Assembly (NCBI GenBank): GCA_019279435.1
Contig: JAAALK010000082.1
Coordinates: forward strand, 81,874,989-81,938,988
Direction of reading: 5' to 3'
Length of the DNA: 64,000 nucleotides
From: Zizania palustris
Lineage: Eukaryota; Streptophyta; Magnoliopsida; Poales; Poaceae
The notes below the pieces were generated by a model. It searched no databases. It was given only the letters and a program-made list of their open reading frames with translations, and was not told where the DNA came from. Below are positions 1 through 10,774 of the stretch, in pieces (positions within the stretch are counted from its first letter, which is position 1; each line of letters starts with the position of its first letter). Position numbers and translations under genes: made by a program.

Positions 1-1414
1 GCACTCTCGAAGTCAGCCTTGGTGTAGGTGTAACCTACTCCAAACCCATCCTGCCTCTTGAACTGCTGGATCATCATGCCAAGCTGTGGCTCTCTGGCAC
101 TGATCCAACTCAGGATAGAACGGAGGTAAAAGTTCTCATTCTGAGAATCTGCTAGCTCCTCTCTCAAGGAAGCTAGAACCTCCACCTGAGACAAGCAGGT
201 CTCACACTCACTTTCTACTTGGACAGACTTTTCGGCTTTTAGCTTGATCAATTCCATTCTAAGAGACAGACAGTTCTCACAGACAGTGGGTGGAACTGAC
301 AGTGTCTCAAGCTCTAGCCTAGTCTGGGCAAGCTCAGCTCTCAACCTCTCCAAATCACCCAACTGTTCATTGCCCTTGGATTTCAGCTCAGCTAAGGCAG
401 CTAGATGAGATGGGCAATCAACACAGGGTGCGACGACAGTGGCTTGAGCATCTTTCAGCTCCAGCTGAGCGCTTTCAAGCTCAGTAGCCAAAGTGTCCCT
501 CTCATCAACCCTTTCTATGTACCTGGACTTCAGAGTCGACAGGTCACACAGAAGCACCTCACACTTCGGGCACTCACTGCTATCACCCAAGCAAGGGGAA
601 GAAGATAGACTCTCAATTCTGCCGTTGGCCACGGCAAGCTCACTCTCTAACTCGTCTATCCTCTTCTTAGCCCCCCTAAGCAGTTTTTCCCGATAATTCA
701 GCTCCTGACGATTGCTCTCAAGTAAATCAACGAGTTCGCGCTCATAAGATGATACCTTGTTATCGTCATCGTCGGAGTCGTCAGAGGAGCTCTTTTCTTC
801 CCTATCCCCAAGAGCCATCGAACAGAAGCTCTTGCGGGATCTTCGGCGCTGGTGTGAGCGGCTCTTCGGCTTGTCTCCGAAGGCCATGAAGCAGAGGCCC
901 GCCAGATCGTCCTTGTTCTTCCCCTTCCTGATGACGATCTCCTCATCGCTTGAGCTTGATGAAGAGGAAGAAGACGTGGACTACTTGGAGTAGCTCTTCT
1001 CCATCTCGGCGAAGAAGGCCTTGTCGCGCTTCTTGTTCTCTCGCCGGTAGTCCTTCAGGGCCTTCTTGAAGAATCGGGTCTTCGGCTTGCCCTTGTTGAA
1101 GGATGAGCTCTCATGCTTGCCGGAGTCGTGGAAGCTGCCACCGCCATCTCTCTCGCAGTGGAGAGATGACTCACACGCTCAAACTCAGTGGGACCTAAAC
1201 TAGAAAACAAAATGTTCACAACCTTACTGTTGCTCAGATGCTGAGCAATGATACCAGCAGTACCCTGCTCAGTAACTGGCAATATGACAAACGTGGTGTG
1301 AACACAAATATCCCAAATGTCCAAACCCTGGCTCATAAGATAGGCTCGCATGCGAGTCTTCCAATAGTTATAGCCATAGGCTTCCAAGGATGGGACCTTG
1401 CCAGGAGACGTCAT
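1..1414 (-). pseudogene. Sirevirus D gag, internally deleted
   Basis: The first ATG on the minus strand is at 1414-1412. The opening about 90 residues resemble copia Gag (a YWKTRMRAYL-type motif near residue 18 and a VSHLSTARE motif near residue 85). Directly after this, near 1137-1145, the sequence jumps to the later acidic and coiled-coil part of Gag; the Gag core and the zinc knuckle present in element C (about 56640-56700) are missing. The rest, down to position 1, matches C at about 55500-56340 in order, with many stops. This is a remnant of a nucleocapsid-forming structural protein and cannot be functional. The junction is inferred by comparison with C. Confidence 0.75.
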
Positions 1415-1465
1415 GGTCACTACCGGGGTTTAGAACCGGTTAAGGTATGGAAAAACCCTAACCAG

Positions 1466-1477
1466 GCTCTGATACCA
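1466..1477 (-). other. Primer-binding site of D (tRNA-iMet)
   Basis: On the minus strand this reads TGGTATCAGAGC, complementary to the 3' end of plant initiator methionine tRNA. It lies two bases inside the LTR boundary at 1480, which fixes the minus orientation of the element. Confidence 0.9.
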
Positions 1478-1479
1478 CT

Positions 1480-3463
1480 TGTAGGACCGAAAGTAGCGAC
1501 AAGAGGGGGGGTGAATGGGCGCCTTAAAAATTCTTTCGAATCAATGGCCTCTTCCCAATACCCAACACACCTCAAAAGGCTAAGCAGCAGAAAATAAACA
1601 GAAGGCCTAAGTCTAAGGGTATCTAACCTAGAAGCAACTGGTGTTAAACAGAGAACTATTAAAGCAGTGCAACTAGGCAGATGAACACTGTGTAACAGGC
1701 CTAAACTTCCCAATGAAATGATCTAAGTATATGTAAAGTGAAATGAGAAGTTACTGTCCAAATTTGTCTCCTGTACGGAACTTGGCGAAGCCTGCTTCGC
1801 CCGTCGAGGTCTGCTTCGGAGATGATTGTCGAAGACTGCTTCGCTGGTCGAAGCCTGCTTCGGAGGTTGGTGACGAAGCCTGCTTCGGAGGTCAGTTGCA
1901 AAGCATGTCGAAGATGCCGAAGGTGTTTTGGTCTAGCCTAGTTCGAAATGGCAAGAAGCGAAGTAAGCTTCGAAGCGAAGTATGACAGAGCCGGAGCCTG
2001 CTTCGAAGTATGTACTTCGAAGGCAAAGCTTCGAACACAGCTTCGAACCAAGCACTTCGAACTTAATCCTCGAACAGGAAACTTCGAATGCAACACACAG
2101 ACGGACTACCTTCGATCAAAGAAGCGAAGCGTGTCACACGACAGAAAACCAAAATCAAAGCCTACGCTCTACCTTCGAAAGGAGTAAGCTTCGAATCGAG
2201 AGGCGAAGGCTGATACGCGTCAGAGAAAACAAAACGAAGTCTAACAGAGGAACAAGCTCCGAAGACAACTTCGAAACCCGTCGAAGTGAGGACTTCGAGG
2301 GGCTCAAATCGGAGTACCTTCGCACAGATGTTCGAAGTAGAGACACTGTCAGTTTAAAAATACTTCGAAGCAAGACACAGAAAACAAAAATGCAGTCCGA
2401 AGTTCGAACGAAGCCTTTGAGGATATACGTTTGAAGCCTGCCTCACGGAGCTGAGGGGCTTCGAAACTGAGATGATGGCTTTGCCAGAAAACAGTCAAAA
2501 AGGCATTCAATCCAGTCTGCTTCGATCAAAAAGCTGTGCGGTAGAAGGTAAAAAGCTGGCAGTGAGTACTGTAGCTACATTAGCAGTAATACTTGCAACA
2601 GCAAGAACTAGTACTACTTCTCACGAAGAACACACGCAACAGAGACACATCCTCATGAATAAAATCAACTAGCACAACAAACCGAAGCTTCTTGAATCAG
2701 AGGAATCAATGCACACGCCTCAACAAAGAACAAAGGATTCAATCTCACAGGAGCAAAGTAAATGCAAGGCAAAAAGGAATGAATCAGTGCCTGGCGGCGC
2801 ACACAGGAGAGAGAACGTGAGAGACAAAATGACCCAATAGATTAAAAAGTGAATTCTGGAAGGGGTAGTCCAAACCCTAGGGATTGGGGTCCTATTTATA
2901 GGCTGCCCAACACTAGGAATATTCTACCAGCCCCTTAGGGTTTTACAGACGAAAGAATAAAGGAAAAGACTCTACTGCCCTTAGGTATTTTTACAGACAC
3001 GACTGACTGACTGTGGGCCTAGAGTTACAGATGACTTATCCGGAAGCTAAGCTTTCGTAGCAACTACGGCTTCTCTTCTGGACAGTCGGATACAAGATCG
3101 ACGGTCGTCAGTTTTGCGCCGAAACTGACAAAGCCTCCACCAACTTTGCACCAGGTACCCGGATTGGGTCGGCCCGACTCCACAGCTCTCTCAGCCCGGC
3201 AATCGCTCACCGCCCGTGTACCTGAGTCAACCCTGGTCAACAGCCCAGTGGGTCTTCTACTGCTTCTGGCCCATGTACCCGGATTGGGCCAGCCCGACTT
3301 CGCAGCCTCCTCTGCCCGACAGTCGCTTGCTGCCCGTGTACCCGAGTCACACGCGGCCCATGAAACAGCAGATCTCTTCTTTTTCTGTCCTCTTTGACTA
3401 TCGTTGACAATGACTCATCACTTATGGAGCCATGAGGCCCACGCTATTCAGCATGGCTCCTCA
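1480..3463 (-). repeat. 5' LTR of Sirevirus D
   Basis: About 1984 bp, TG...CA ends when read on the plus strand. The left end is set by the primer site; the right end by alignment to the ends of the SIRE1 and C LTRs (TTTCTCA or CTCCTCA). The first 1 kb is packed with CTTCGAAG-like words (about 1780-2480). A minus-strand TATAAATAGG box lies at 2891-2900. The stretch 3150-3420 matches the C LTR at 57880-58160. The ORFs inside it are not conserved and are not called. Confidence 0.85.
2891..2900 (-). promoter_or_regulatory. TATA box of LTR D
   Basis: Minus-strand TATAAATAGG inside the LTR. The C LTR (57657-57666) has the same sequence in the same context, so it is the likely U3 promoter of this Sirevirus family. 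Confidence 0.65.
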
Positions 3464-5697
3464 ACCGGTTTCGGAGGGGGGCTCCGTCGGCTCCCACGGG
3501 AGTAGGGCTACGGACAGCTTGGACCGCGGGGGGCTGGTCGACCCACTCGGCGCCATCAAGAAGAGCGCCGACATAGAGGCCGAGCTCGCCACGGCGGCGG
3601 CGAGCTCCCCGGTGAATTCCATCGACATCCTCTTCTACCGCCCGAGCCCGTCAGAGCCCATCCAGCCTCCGGAGGGCCCTACCGACGCTGCGGATGAAGG
3701 TACAATAGCTTATCCATCCTTCCTCAAACGTTAGGGCCTTCTCGACCTTAGCTCTTGCTCGCCTGCGCAGGCACATCGGCCCGAGGCGTTGAACCAGTCG
3801 CCCCGCTCCCCGATGACGCTCCGGACGCGAGGTCCGGAGCCCCTGTCGATGCGACGGGGGCCCCGGGTCAGCAGGGCGAGAAGGAGCCCGGAAACTCCGA
3901 AAGGGCCCCTCCGGAGGCCATCGAAGACGTTGAGGTCCGGCTTCATCCCCCTCCTGATCGTCGAGGCGCGCGCGGCACCGTGCCCCTCCTGTGCCCCTTC
4001 TTGGCGGACGGTGAGGACTTCGCGTCCAGGGTGGCCCCGGTCCATGATTATTATTTGCGGCTGCGCGAGGCCCCGGTGATAGACGAACTGGGGCTATCAG
4101 ATGGCCTGGACCTCGGGAGGGCCATCGAGATGGCAGCGGGCCAGGTACCTTCTTTGAGTGTATTCGATGGATCCTTAGCTCTTCTTCTGACCATCTTCTT
4201 TGCACGCAGGTGGTTGCATTGGCGCAGGGGCAGCTGATTGCTCTGCTCTCCGAACACCAACGCCACGAGGTGGACGCCGCGGAACTCGCGGCCCGGGTGG
4301 CTACCGCGGAGAGGCTGGCTCGCGAGCGGCCATCGGAAGTCGAGGCCCTCCGGCTCTAGGCAGCAAGGGTCGAAGCGCTCGAGGCCCGAGTGGCGGAGAT
4401 GGACTCCCTCAAGGCCCGCGTCATGGAGTTGGAGGGACTCCGCGCTCGGGCCGCCCGAGCTGACGAGCTGGAAGCGGAGATCGACGCCCTCTGAGCTCGA
4501 GCTGCCGAAGCGGAGGGGCTTCGATCCCGGGCTGCGGAAGCGGAGCGGCTCGAAGGGGAGGTGTCCCGGCTCTGGACCCAAGCCTCGGAGGCGGCAGCTA
4601 AGGCCAAAGCCCTCGAGACCCGAGTGGCCTAGATGGAGCGGGTCGAGGTGGACCTAAACGCCCGGAACGGGGAGGTGACCGAGGCGCTTGCTGAGGCCGG
4701 GAAGATGGCGGCTGATGCCGCAGAGTCCCTCCAGAAGGTGCTGGCGCGCTACGGCACTGGCTGCGGCATGTTTGACATCGCCCGAGAGCCCCCGGTCCGT
4801 TGGGTGAAGTTTATCCAGGCCGCCATCCGGCAAATACACCTTACCATGGCGCAGTACGGCGAGGTGTCCGCTCGGGTGGCCGCTTATGGGATCCTTCGGC
4901 ATCTCGAGGCATCTGGGCTTCCGCTTCCTTCGTCTTCGAGCCTGCATCCGGTCGCCTTCATGGGGGATCACCTCCGGACGCCGAGCCTTGCGCTGAACCA
5001 GTCCTGGAGGGTGCTCAAGGCGGTCTGGCAGACCGAGGGTCCTGAAGCGATCAAGGCTTGGCTGGAGGAGGCGCTCCGCACACGTGGTCCTCCGGCTCCC
5101 TCGAAGCCTTCGGCCTCGGCCCGTTCACCGGACCCGAAGGTGTAGCTTCTTCAAAGTCTATCGTTGTGTTAGCCTGTAATAGCTTAGGAAACTTAATCAT
5201 ATATTAATAAAGAGTTCTTTCTGGGGCTCACTCAGGGTGTCCATGGTTGCGACTGTGACGTCGAAGTGCTTGATTTTGACGACGCCCTTCGACATCGATG
5301 GGCTATCTTCGAGGCTCTGAGAGCGAACCGGCCTGCGCGCTTCGTTCTTCCCCGTAGTAGTGACGGGCGCGCGGACCCCGACATCCTCTGAGGGGTTCTA
5401 AACCATGTCAAGGAAGAAGAAAGAGGGCCCCGCTCCCTGTCTTCGTCTCCCGAACCGGTTGACTGGTCTGATGCGGAAGCCCGTTTGGACGAAGCGCCCC
5501 CCGAGGGGGCGATCTGCGTAGCTGTGCCCAACTTCAAGAAGACCGGAGGGCCTTTCGTGCCAGAAGAAGGAGGAGGAGCGAAGGAGGAGGAAAGAGAGGT
5601 CTGCGCGAACCGCGCCCGGGCCTTCGACCGTAGCGTGTTCCGGCTCGGGTGGCCCCTCCGACCGAGGGGGCCTTCGGTTCTTGCTTGGCTTGGATGA
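3464..5697 (+). pseudogene. Antisense spliced ORF of gypsy2 (putative gypsy-type transposon protein), decayed
   Basis: Lies opposite to gypsy2 gag-pol. Exons can be read at 3464-3699, 3771-4144, 4210-5139 and 5236-5697, with GT...AG introns 3700-3770, 4145-4209 and 5140-5235. The frame closes with phases 1, 0, 0, identical to the antisense gene of gypsy1. Exon 3 encodes a heptad-like coiled coil and then a YGEVSARVAAYGIL block; exon 4 opens with a DVEVLDFDDALRHRW block; both have clear counterparts in gypsy1. In-frame stops at 4357-4359 (TAG), 4492-4494 (TGA), 4630-4632 (TAG) and 5389-5391 (TGA) disable it. The N-terminal part lies beyond inserted element D, outside the window. The function is unknown; Tat elements such as Grande, Cinful and RIRE2 are known to carry antisense ORFs here. 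Confidence 0.75.
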
Positions 5698-5970
5698 GAA
5701 CTTCTCTTGATTCCCTTTTTTCTATCTTTGATTTGTAACAAACACTGTACGCCCTCCATGTTTCCAATATGTGCGGTTAAAGTCTTTCGCCTTGCTCCTT
5801 CCCTTCCCCCTTGTTGAAGTTCTTCGCCTTGCTCCTTCCCTTCCCCCCTCCTTAGCAGGTAGTCGGTTTGCCGGCTGGGCGCTAACCAGCTAGGAGGAAG
5901 GCGCGGTGAATGCATCTCGCGGACGAGGGCGGCATACTTCGTACGGGACCTAGGAATCCGAGTGCAAGGG
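5698..5970. other. Spacer of gypsy2 between antisense ORF and minisatellite
   Basis: No coding frame supported. It ends in AAGGG (5966-5970), the left target duplication of element A, and continues at 14769 into the 36-bp minisatellite. Confidence 0.6.
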
Positions 5971-7624
5971 TGTAACGCCCTGATTTTCGTAAGGCGTTAA
6001 AAATAAAATAAATAAATTAATAAATGAATTTCAAAAAAAAAAAATGTAGATCATAAATGAGCTAAAATACGGACCTAAAAATTTCATTTAAAAATAAATC
6101 GTAGCTCTAGTATTTTCCTAAAAATTTGCGTTGCTCTAACTTGCATCCCCAAAAATCTTTCTAGAATTTTTTGTGCAAAAGAAATTAAATAAGATGTAAT
6201 CAATAACATTTCATAGCCAGACTTTAACACTAATATATTTCAACATGAACGTTGTGATAAAACATTTGAATTAAAAATAATATAATACCAAATAAAATTC
6301 TGCTAGAGAAATTACTAGTAAATTTCTCCCGCCTAAAATCAATTAATGTTTTTATTAAAGATTTAACGATTAGAATAGTAACCCATAATATTTTACTAAA
6401 TAACTTTAAATCAAAATAAATTAAATTCCTATTTCTTTCCTGGTTGAGTTTTGAATCTTCATGCTCGGTCATATCTCCTTTTCCCCGTAAAAAAAAAATG
6501 GAGAAATAATATTCCCTTTTCGTTTGTGAAAATTAAAAATACATTTTTCATTTGAATAGTTTAAACGCCCTTGGAAAAATACCTTTTCAATATTTATTAT
6601 ATTTTAAATACCAAAATGAATTTAAAACCTTAATTTTGCGTTCAAGTTTAGAATATTTAATTTCGACATGAATACAAATATTCTCGATCACCGATTATTC
6701 TTTAAAATATAAATGAGCGATTTATTTGAAATCCAAAATTTCTAAATTTATTTTAGACTCCAAACTTTCCAAAAACTTTTCACTTTTTACCATGAATTAA
6801 CTTTAATTTTCAGAAATAAATAATTTAGAGAAGATAATAATATTAAATGCAAAAATTAAGTTTGACTAATTAATTACTGATTAAAATACCGTTTCAGGAA
6901 TTAATTAATTAATTCCTCAATTAAATTCCTTAATCACTAGCGTTTTTTTTTTTCAGCTTTAACCACCGTGCATGTGCATGCAGCCGCGCGCACTGTGCAC
7001 ACGTCCTGTCTGGGCGCCAGCCGCTGCATGCACACGCCTGCACCTGCCTGCCACCGCACGGTTGTACTGTGCGACTGCTTTTAAAGTTATTCCTGAAAAT
7101 GAATAAATAAGAGTAGTGATAAATAATTTTAGTTTTGAGTTGAAAAATTTATGCTAAGTTCCTAAAAGACAAAATAAATTTTAGGAATTTTTATAAAATT
7201 TTATGACCTTTGTATGATGCATAGAAAATTGAAATGAACTTTAACAACTATTTTAAATTGGGGAATTAAAATTTTCGAGAAATAATTCAAATTTTAGTTT
7301 GGAAAATTTTATTAAATTTTCTAAGTCAAGAATACATCTTAGAAATTTTCTCTGGATTTATAGGATTTTTTTTAACGTTTTAGAAATTAATGAAATTAAA
7401 ATTCCCTAATTAATCCCCTGATTAATTCCTTAATTATTTATTTAATTATCTCCTTAATTACTTCCGTACGACCTTTTCTTTCTTCTCTCTCCGTAGTAAG
7501 TTGCATGGCGCATTGATTCTTTTTTTTATGTGCAATAAGTTGCATGCAACATTGAAAAGCGTGGGCCCCGCCATTGCATGCATGCCGCGCGTGGACCTCA
7601 TCCGCTGTGAACGCCTGCCTCCCC

Positions 7625-7632
7625 TATAAAAG
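7625..7632 (+). promoter_or_regulatory. TATA box of element A LTR
   Basis: TATAAAAG followed by a C-rich, ATG-free leader, the usual layout of an LTR promoter. The second copy is at 12431-12438. Confidence 0.65.
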
Positions 7633-8997
7633 GGCTATTCCCCTATTGTTTTGCCCTACACCGAAGCTGCCTCGCTCCTTCTCCTGTGAGCAGCCGCCCC
7701 CATCCGCTTCCCCAGCTGCGCACTCGCGCCAGGCCGAGCGCCGGCGGCTTGCCGCACGCCCGCGCCTTGTCCCCTCTTCTCCGTTCGGTTGGGTGAGGAT
7801 ATCTCTCCTCACTTACATTTTTCTGAAATGATATTATTACGATTTATATAGGTTATTTTCATTTTGTTGCTTAAACCTTAATAATTTATTTAATTCATTT
7901 TACTCATTATTTTTGCTGGAGCATTTACCGTCCAATTGATAATATCTATCTCGATTTGTTAGGTAAAAATATCATTTTAATCCCATGGTTAAATTCTGTC
8001 GAAAATGTCTTTTAAATTATTTTTATACTTTGACTTCCCGAAAATTAATTAAAAGAGACAGATAAATAAATACCACGATAAATAATTTAAGATTTAGTTT
8101 GAGAAATTTATATCGTTCCTTAGGGCAAAATAATATTTTAGGAATTTTATAAACCATCGTGGAAAGTGCAAATAAAAATATAAAATAAATTTCCTTAATC
8201 CTTAATTAATTACTTGATTATTTTCTTAATTACCCACAACATTTTCCATCCATCCGCATTTACTGATCATGCGTTGCGCTAGCACGTGAACCCCAAAATT
8301 TGTTTATTTCCATTTCAGAAGAATTTATATTTTATTATCTCTATATTAGTGTAATAAAACCACTAGGTTTACACTAAACCTATTATTTTAAATTAGTTAG
8401 AAATTTAAAACACATTTTTATTCCTTTTTAAGAAAGGCCATTATTCCATTAAAATCCATTTTGAAATATTCATAAAATGAAATTCAGAAACTTAACAATT
8501 TTATTTTCCTTATCAAAAACTTGTATACCTGTTGTGTGATTTTTGGATTGTTTAATTGAATGTTACGTTTAATTTATTTATATCGAGAAGACTACGACGC
8601 CGTCGAGGAGCCGGAATACTTCCCGGAAGTCCCTCCCTCGCCTTTCGCTGAGCAAGGCAAGTCACCAAACAATTCTTTTGAGCATATTGAACCCATGTCT
8701 GAATTGACTATCGCTAAAACACATAGGTTATGTATATGCATTAGTCAAATGAACCCTTACATTATATTTATTTAGGATCCCCCGACCTTGATGTGCAACC
8801 CAAGCCATGCTATCTCGCCTAACCTCCTTGTCACCATATGATCAATGATATTAGCTAGTGTCCAATGTATTGGCACGGCCGCTATAGGATAAAAATGAGT
8901 CGTAGTGAAATGGTTCTGTTATATGATCCCGTTACTTCTTATCCTTGGAAATTCTGTTGGTGATGAGTCATGGTTGTGAGTGTATGCATGGTGGGTT

Positions 8998-9034
8998 CCG
9001 GGTGCAAGCTAGGGCATTGGTCAGTCGCACCCGG
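8998..9034 (+). other. Conserved hairpin 1 in LTR A
   Basis: CCGGGTGC (8998-9005) pairs with GCACCCGG (9027-9034), an 8-bp stem. The stem is unchanged in element B while the loop differs, followed in both by a conserved CACTATAAGGACCGG block. Confidence 0.5.
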
Positions 9035-9488
9035 GGCACTATAAGGACCGGTCTGAGGGATCCGTTGCAATACACTTACGTACTAACCACAAGTCTAGTG
9101 GGTAAGTCCTAACTAAGGTATGGGTTGTTCCAAACCGAGGCCACCATTTGGAGATGGGTCAAGTTGCACCTGCGGGTGACTTGTACCAATGTGGCGCAAA
9201 AGGGGGTGCGACGTTAGCCGGGATGCGGCCCGGCGCGCCGACGAAACCTAGAGCGGGTGGTTATCGCTTGGAACATCTCATATTGAGGTTTTGGCACGAG
9301 TTCCCGTGTAATGGGTCATCTCGTTGAGATGAGTGCGTGCCTTGTGGGTACAGTAGTACATCTCTGATCAGAGTCTTAAATCTTTTCGAAAAGCCGAGCC
9401 CACGGTCAAGGGCGGGTTGCGTGACATCCCCCAGTTAGTTTACTTGAATATGGATGTGCGTGTTGTTTGTCATGTAAGGACCGTTGTG

Positions 9489-9512
9489 CGAGGAGGTAAA
9501 ACGTACTCCTCG
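9489..9512 (+). other. Conserved hairpin 2 in LTR A
   Basis: CGAGGAG (9489-9495) pairs with CTCCTCG (9506-9512) around a 10-nt loop. Stem and loop are identical in element B (36226-36249 on the minus strand). Confidence 0.5.
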
Positions 9513-9956
9513 AGTTAGTTGATGTTGATGATGCTCATGTTTACTTTCCGCATGATTAAAATATGATTACACTAAATGCCATAACTGCAACTGCTTTATT
9601 CCGCATTGTTAGCCTTTATCCTTCCTTGTTTATTATCCTGCATTATTATTTGCATTTGCGGTGGCTTGTTGAGTACTTTTTGTACTCATACCCGTTGGAC
9701 CCCACAGAGGATGCTTATCTCGAAGACGGTCTGGAGTAGCGACCCAGTCAAGAAGAAAAATCCTGAAGAAGAAGTTCGTCATGCCGTTTTCTAATTATTT
9801 TACTCTACTGTTTTATTAAAACAATGTTGTAATAAATATGGTCTGCGTACCATGAATTTTACCGTATGTACGTTGTCGCATGATGAACCTCTTGTATTAT
9901 TGTTTTTCTATGGAAATTCAATAATGTCTCGATTTTGTATAAATCGGGGCGTGACA

Positions 9957-10774
9957 AGATGGTATCAGAGCCGACTTGACTGTAGGAAGCCAAACAGACC
10001 CTCTTTAGGACCTATTTTGAAAATCCTTAAAAAAATATTATTTGCAAAAAAATTACTCTTTTGCTTTGTAACCTTGACTCAATCCCACTTCATTTTCTAC
10101 TAGTGACCAAAAAAATTTAGATGACAATCTTAATTCTCGTCTATTCTCACGAGCACGAGGGATTCATTGAAGGGCTCTACAGACAAGGATCTCCCTTTTC
10201 TTCACCGTCAAAGCCAAGGCAATTGGATCAGAGACAACGAGCCAAGAAGCAACCCTTAGCATCGTTCGCGGAGAATGTCAAGTGTAGGAGCCCCTAGATA
10301 TCGTTAGTTTCAGAACAAATTGCTTGATTTTTTTTATATAGCGTATGTTTACATCGTCTCTCATGATGTAATCATATTAGGTTGTTTGCTTGAATTGAAA
10401 TGATTGACCACTACGCACATTAGAAAAAAAAATGATTAAGGTCCTATCTATAAATCTGATCTTACTCTTTCCTATTCTTCACTTCCCTCTTCCCTATATA
10501 CCCATCATATGTCCATTACGAAAAGAGGAAAAATTACCAAAAGCTTGTGCTTAAGGTTTGACGCCATCATTCGGTTCAAAGTGATCAACTCCAACTAGGA
10601 AGCCAAGAAACGTCGTCAAGAAAGCCCTAGCAAAGTCAAGCCCAATCCCGAAGATGCAGTCTTGAAGCCTTCTGTTTAAAGGAGTAGTCCAAGAAAAGTT
10701 GAAGCATATCCTTAACCATCTACTTCTAGCCTTTTCGAATCTCGGGACGAGATTCTTGTTAAGGGGGTTAGATT
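9957..10774 (+). other. Internal region of element A, non-coding
   Basis: The primer site TGGTATCAGAGC is at 9960-9971, three bases after the LTR. The next about 800 bases contain no ORF worth calling. The last about 200 bases carry an imperfect palindrome GAATCTCGGGACGAGATTC (about 10737-10755) and a polypurine tract AAGGGGGTTAGA (about 10761) before the 3' LTR. The 3' part matches sequence inside element B at about 40922-41110 (minus). Confidence 0.85.

Larger units (their letters stand above)
1..3463 (-). mobile_element. Sirevirus-type Ty1/copia element D (5' part; runs off the left edge)
   Basis: Minus-strand element whose 5' LTR is at 1480-3463, followed leftwards by a tRNA-iMet primer site and a decayed gag. 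It is assigned to the Sirevirus (SIRE/Maximus) group because the LTR terminus has the GAGGGGGGGTGAATGGG block shared with the other copia LTRs here, the LTR is about 2 kb, and gag has a long coiled-coil tail. Its right end abuts, inside a reading frame, the antisense gene of gypsy2, so D was inserted into gypsy2. The left LTR and left target duplication are outside the window. Confidence 0.85.
8588..9739 (+). other. LTR-embedded split mini-ORF (exons 8588-8656 and 9708-9739)
   Basis: Exon a is 69 bp, preceded by AG and followed by GCAAGT, a consensus GC-type splice donor. Exon b starts after a CACAG acceptor and ends in TAG (9737-9739). Joined in phase 1 they give about 33 codons: an acidic peptide starting EDYD, with a PPSPF motif in the middle, ending in DGLE. 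Element B has the same structure with the same exon-a length, phase, GC donor and GLE-stop ending, and the copies differ mainly at third codon positions or by conservative changes. A leader exon from the TATA box to a donor at 7793 is plausible, but I find no ATG in it, so translation is unproven. It could instead be a captured host exon or a splicing-related RNA element. Confidence 0.45.
5971..9956 (+). repeat. 5' LTR of element A
   Basis: 3986 bp, begins TGTAACGCCC and ends GGGGCGTGACA. The first 1.6 kb is AT-rich with runs of TTAATTAA-like sequence and no ORF. A TATA box lies at 7625-7632, followed by a C-rich leader and a possible 5' splice donor at 7793. The block 8588-9739 holds a conserved split mini-ORF and two hairpins shared with element B (separate entries). 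Confidence 0.9.

Noticed and set aside
1466..1477. tRNA gene
   Set aside because: Only the 12-base complement of the tRNA-iMet 3' end is present, as in the other primer sites; no cloverleaf.
5232..5915. 227-codon minus-strand ORF
   Set aside because: It is antisense to the last exon of the gypsy2 antisense gene, whose protein similarity to gypsy1 supports the plus strand.
5971..7500. MITE or Helitron in the AT-rich part of LTR A
   Set aside because: Same sequence at the same place in both LTRs, no terminal inverted repeats or Helitron ends seen; it is part of the LTR.
7574..7831. 85-codon ORF at the start of the element A transcript
   Set aside because: Its ATG lies before the TATA box, so it is not wholly on the expected RNA, and B has no counterpart.
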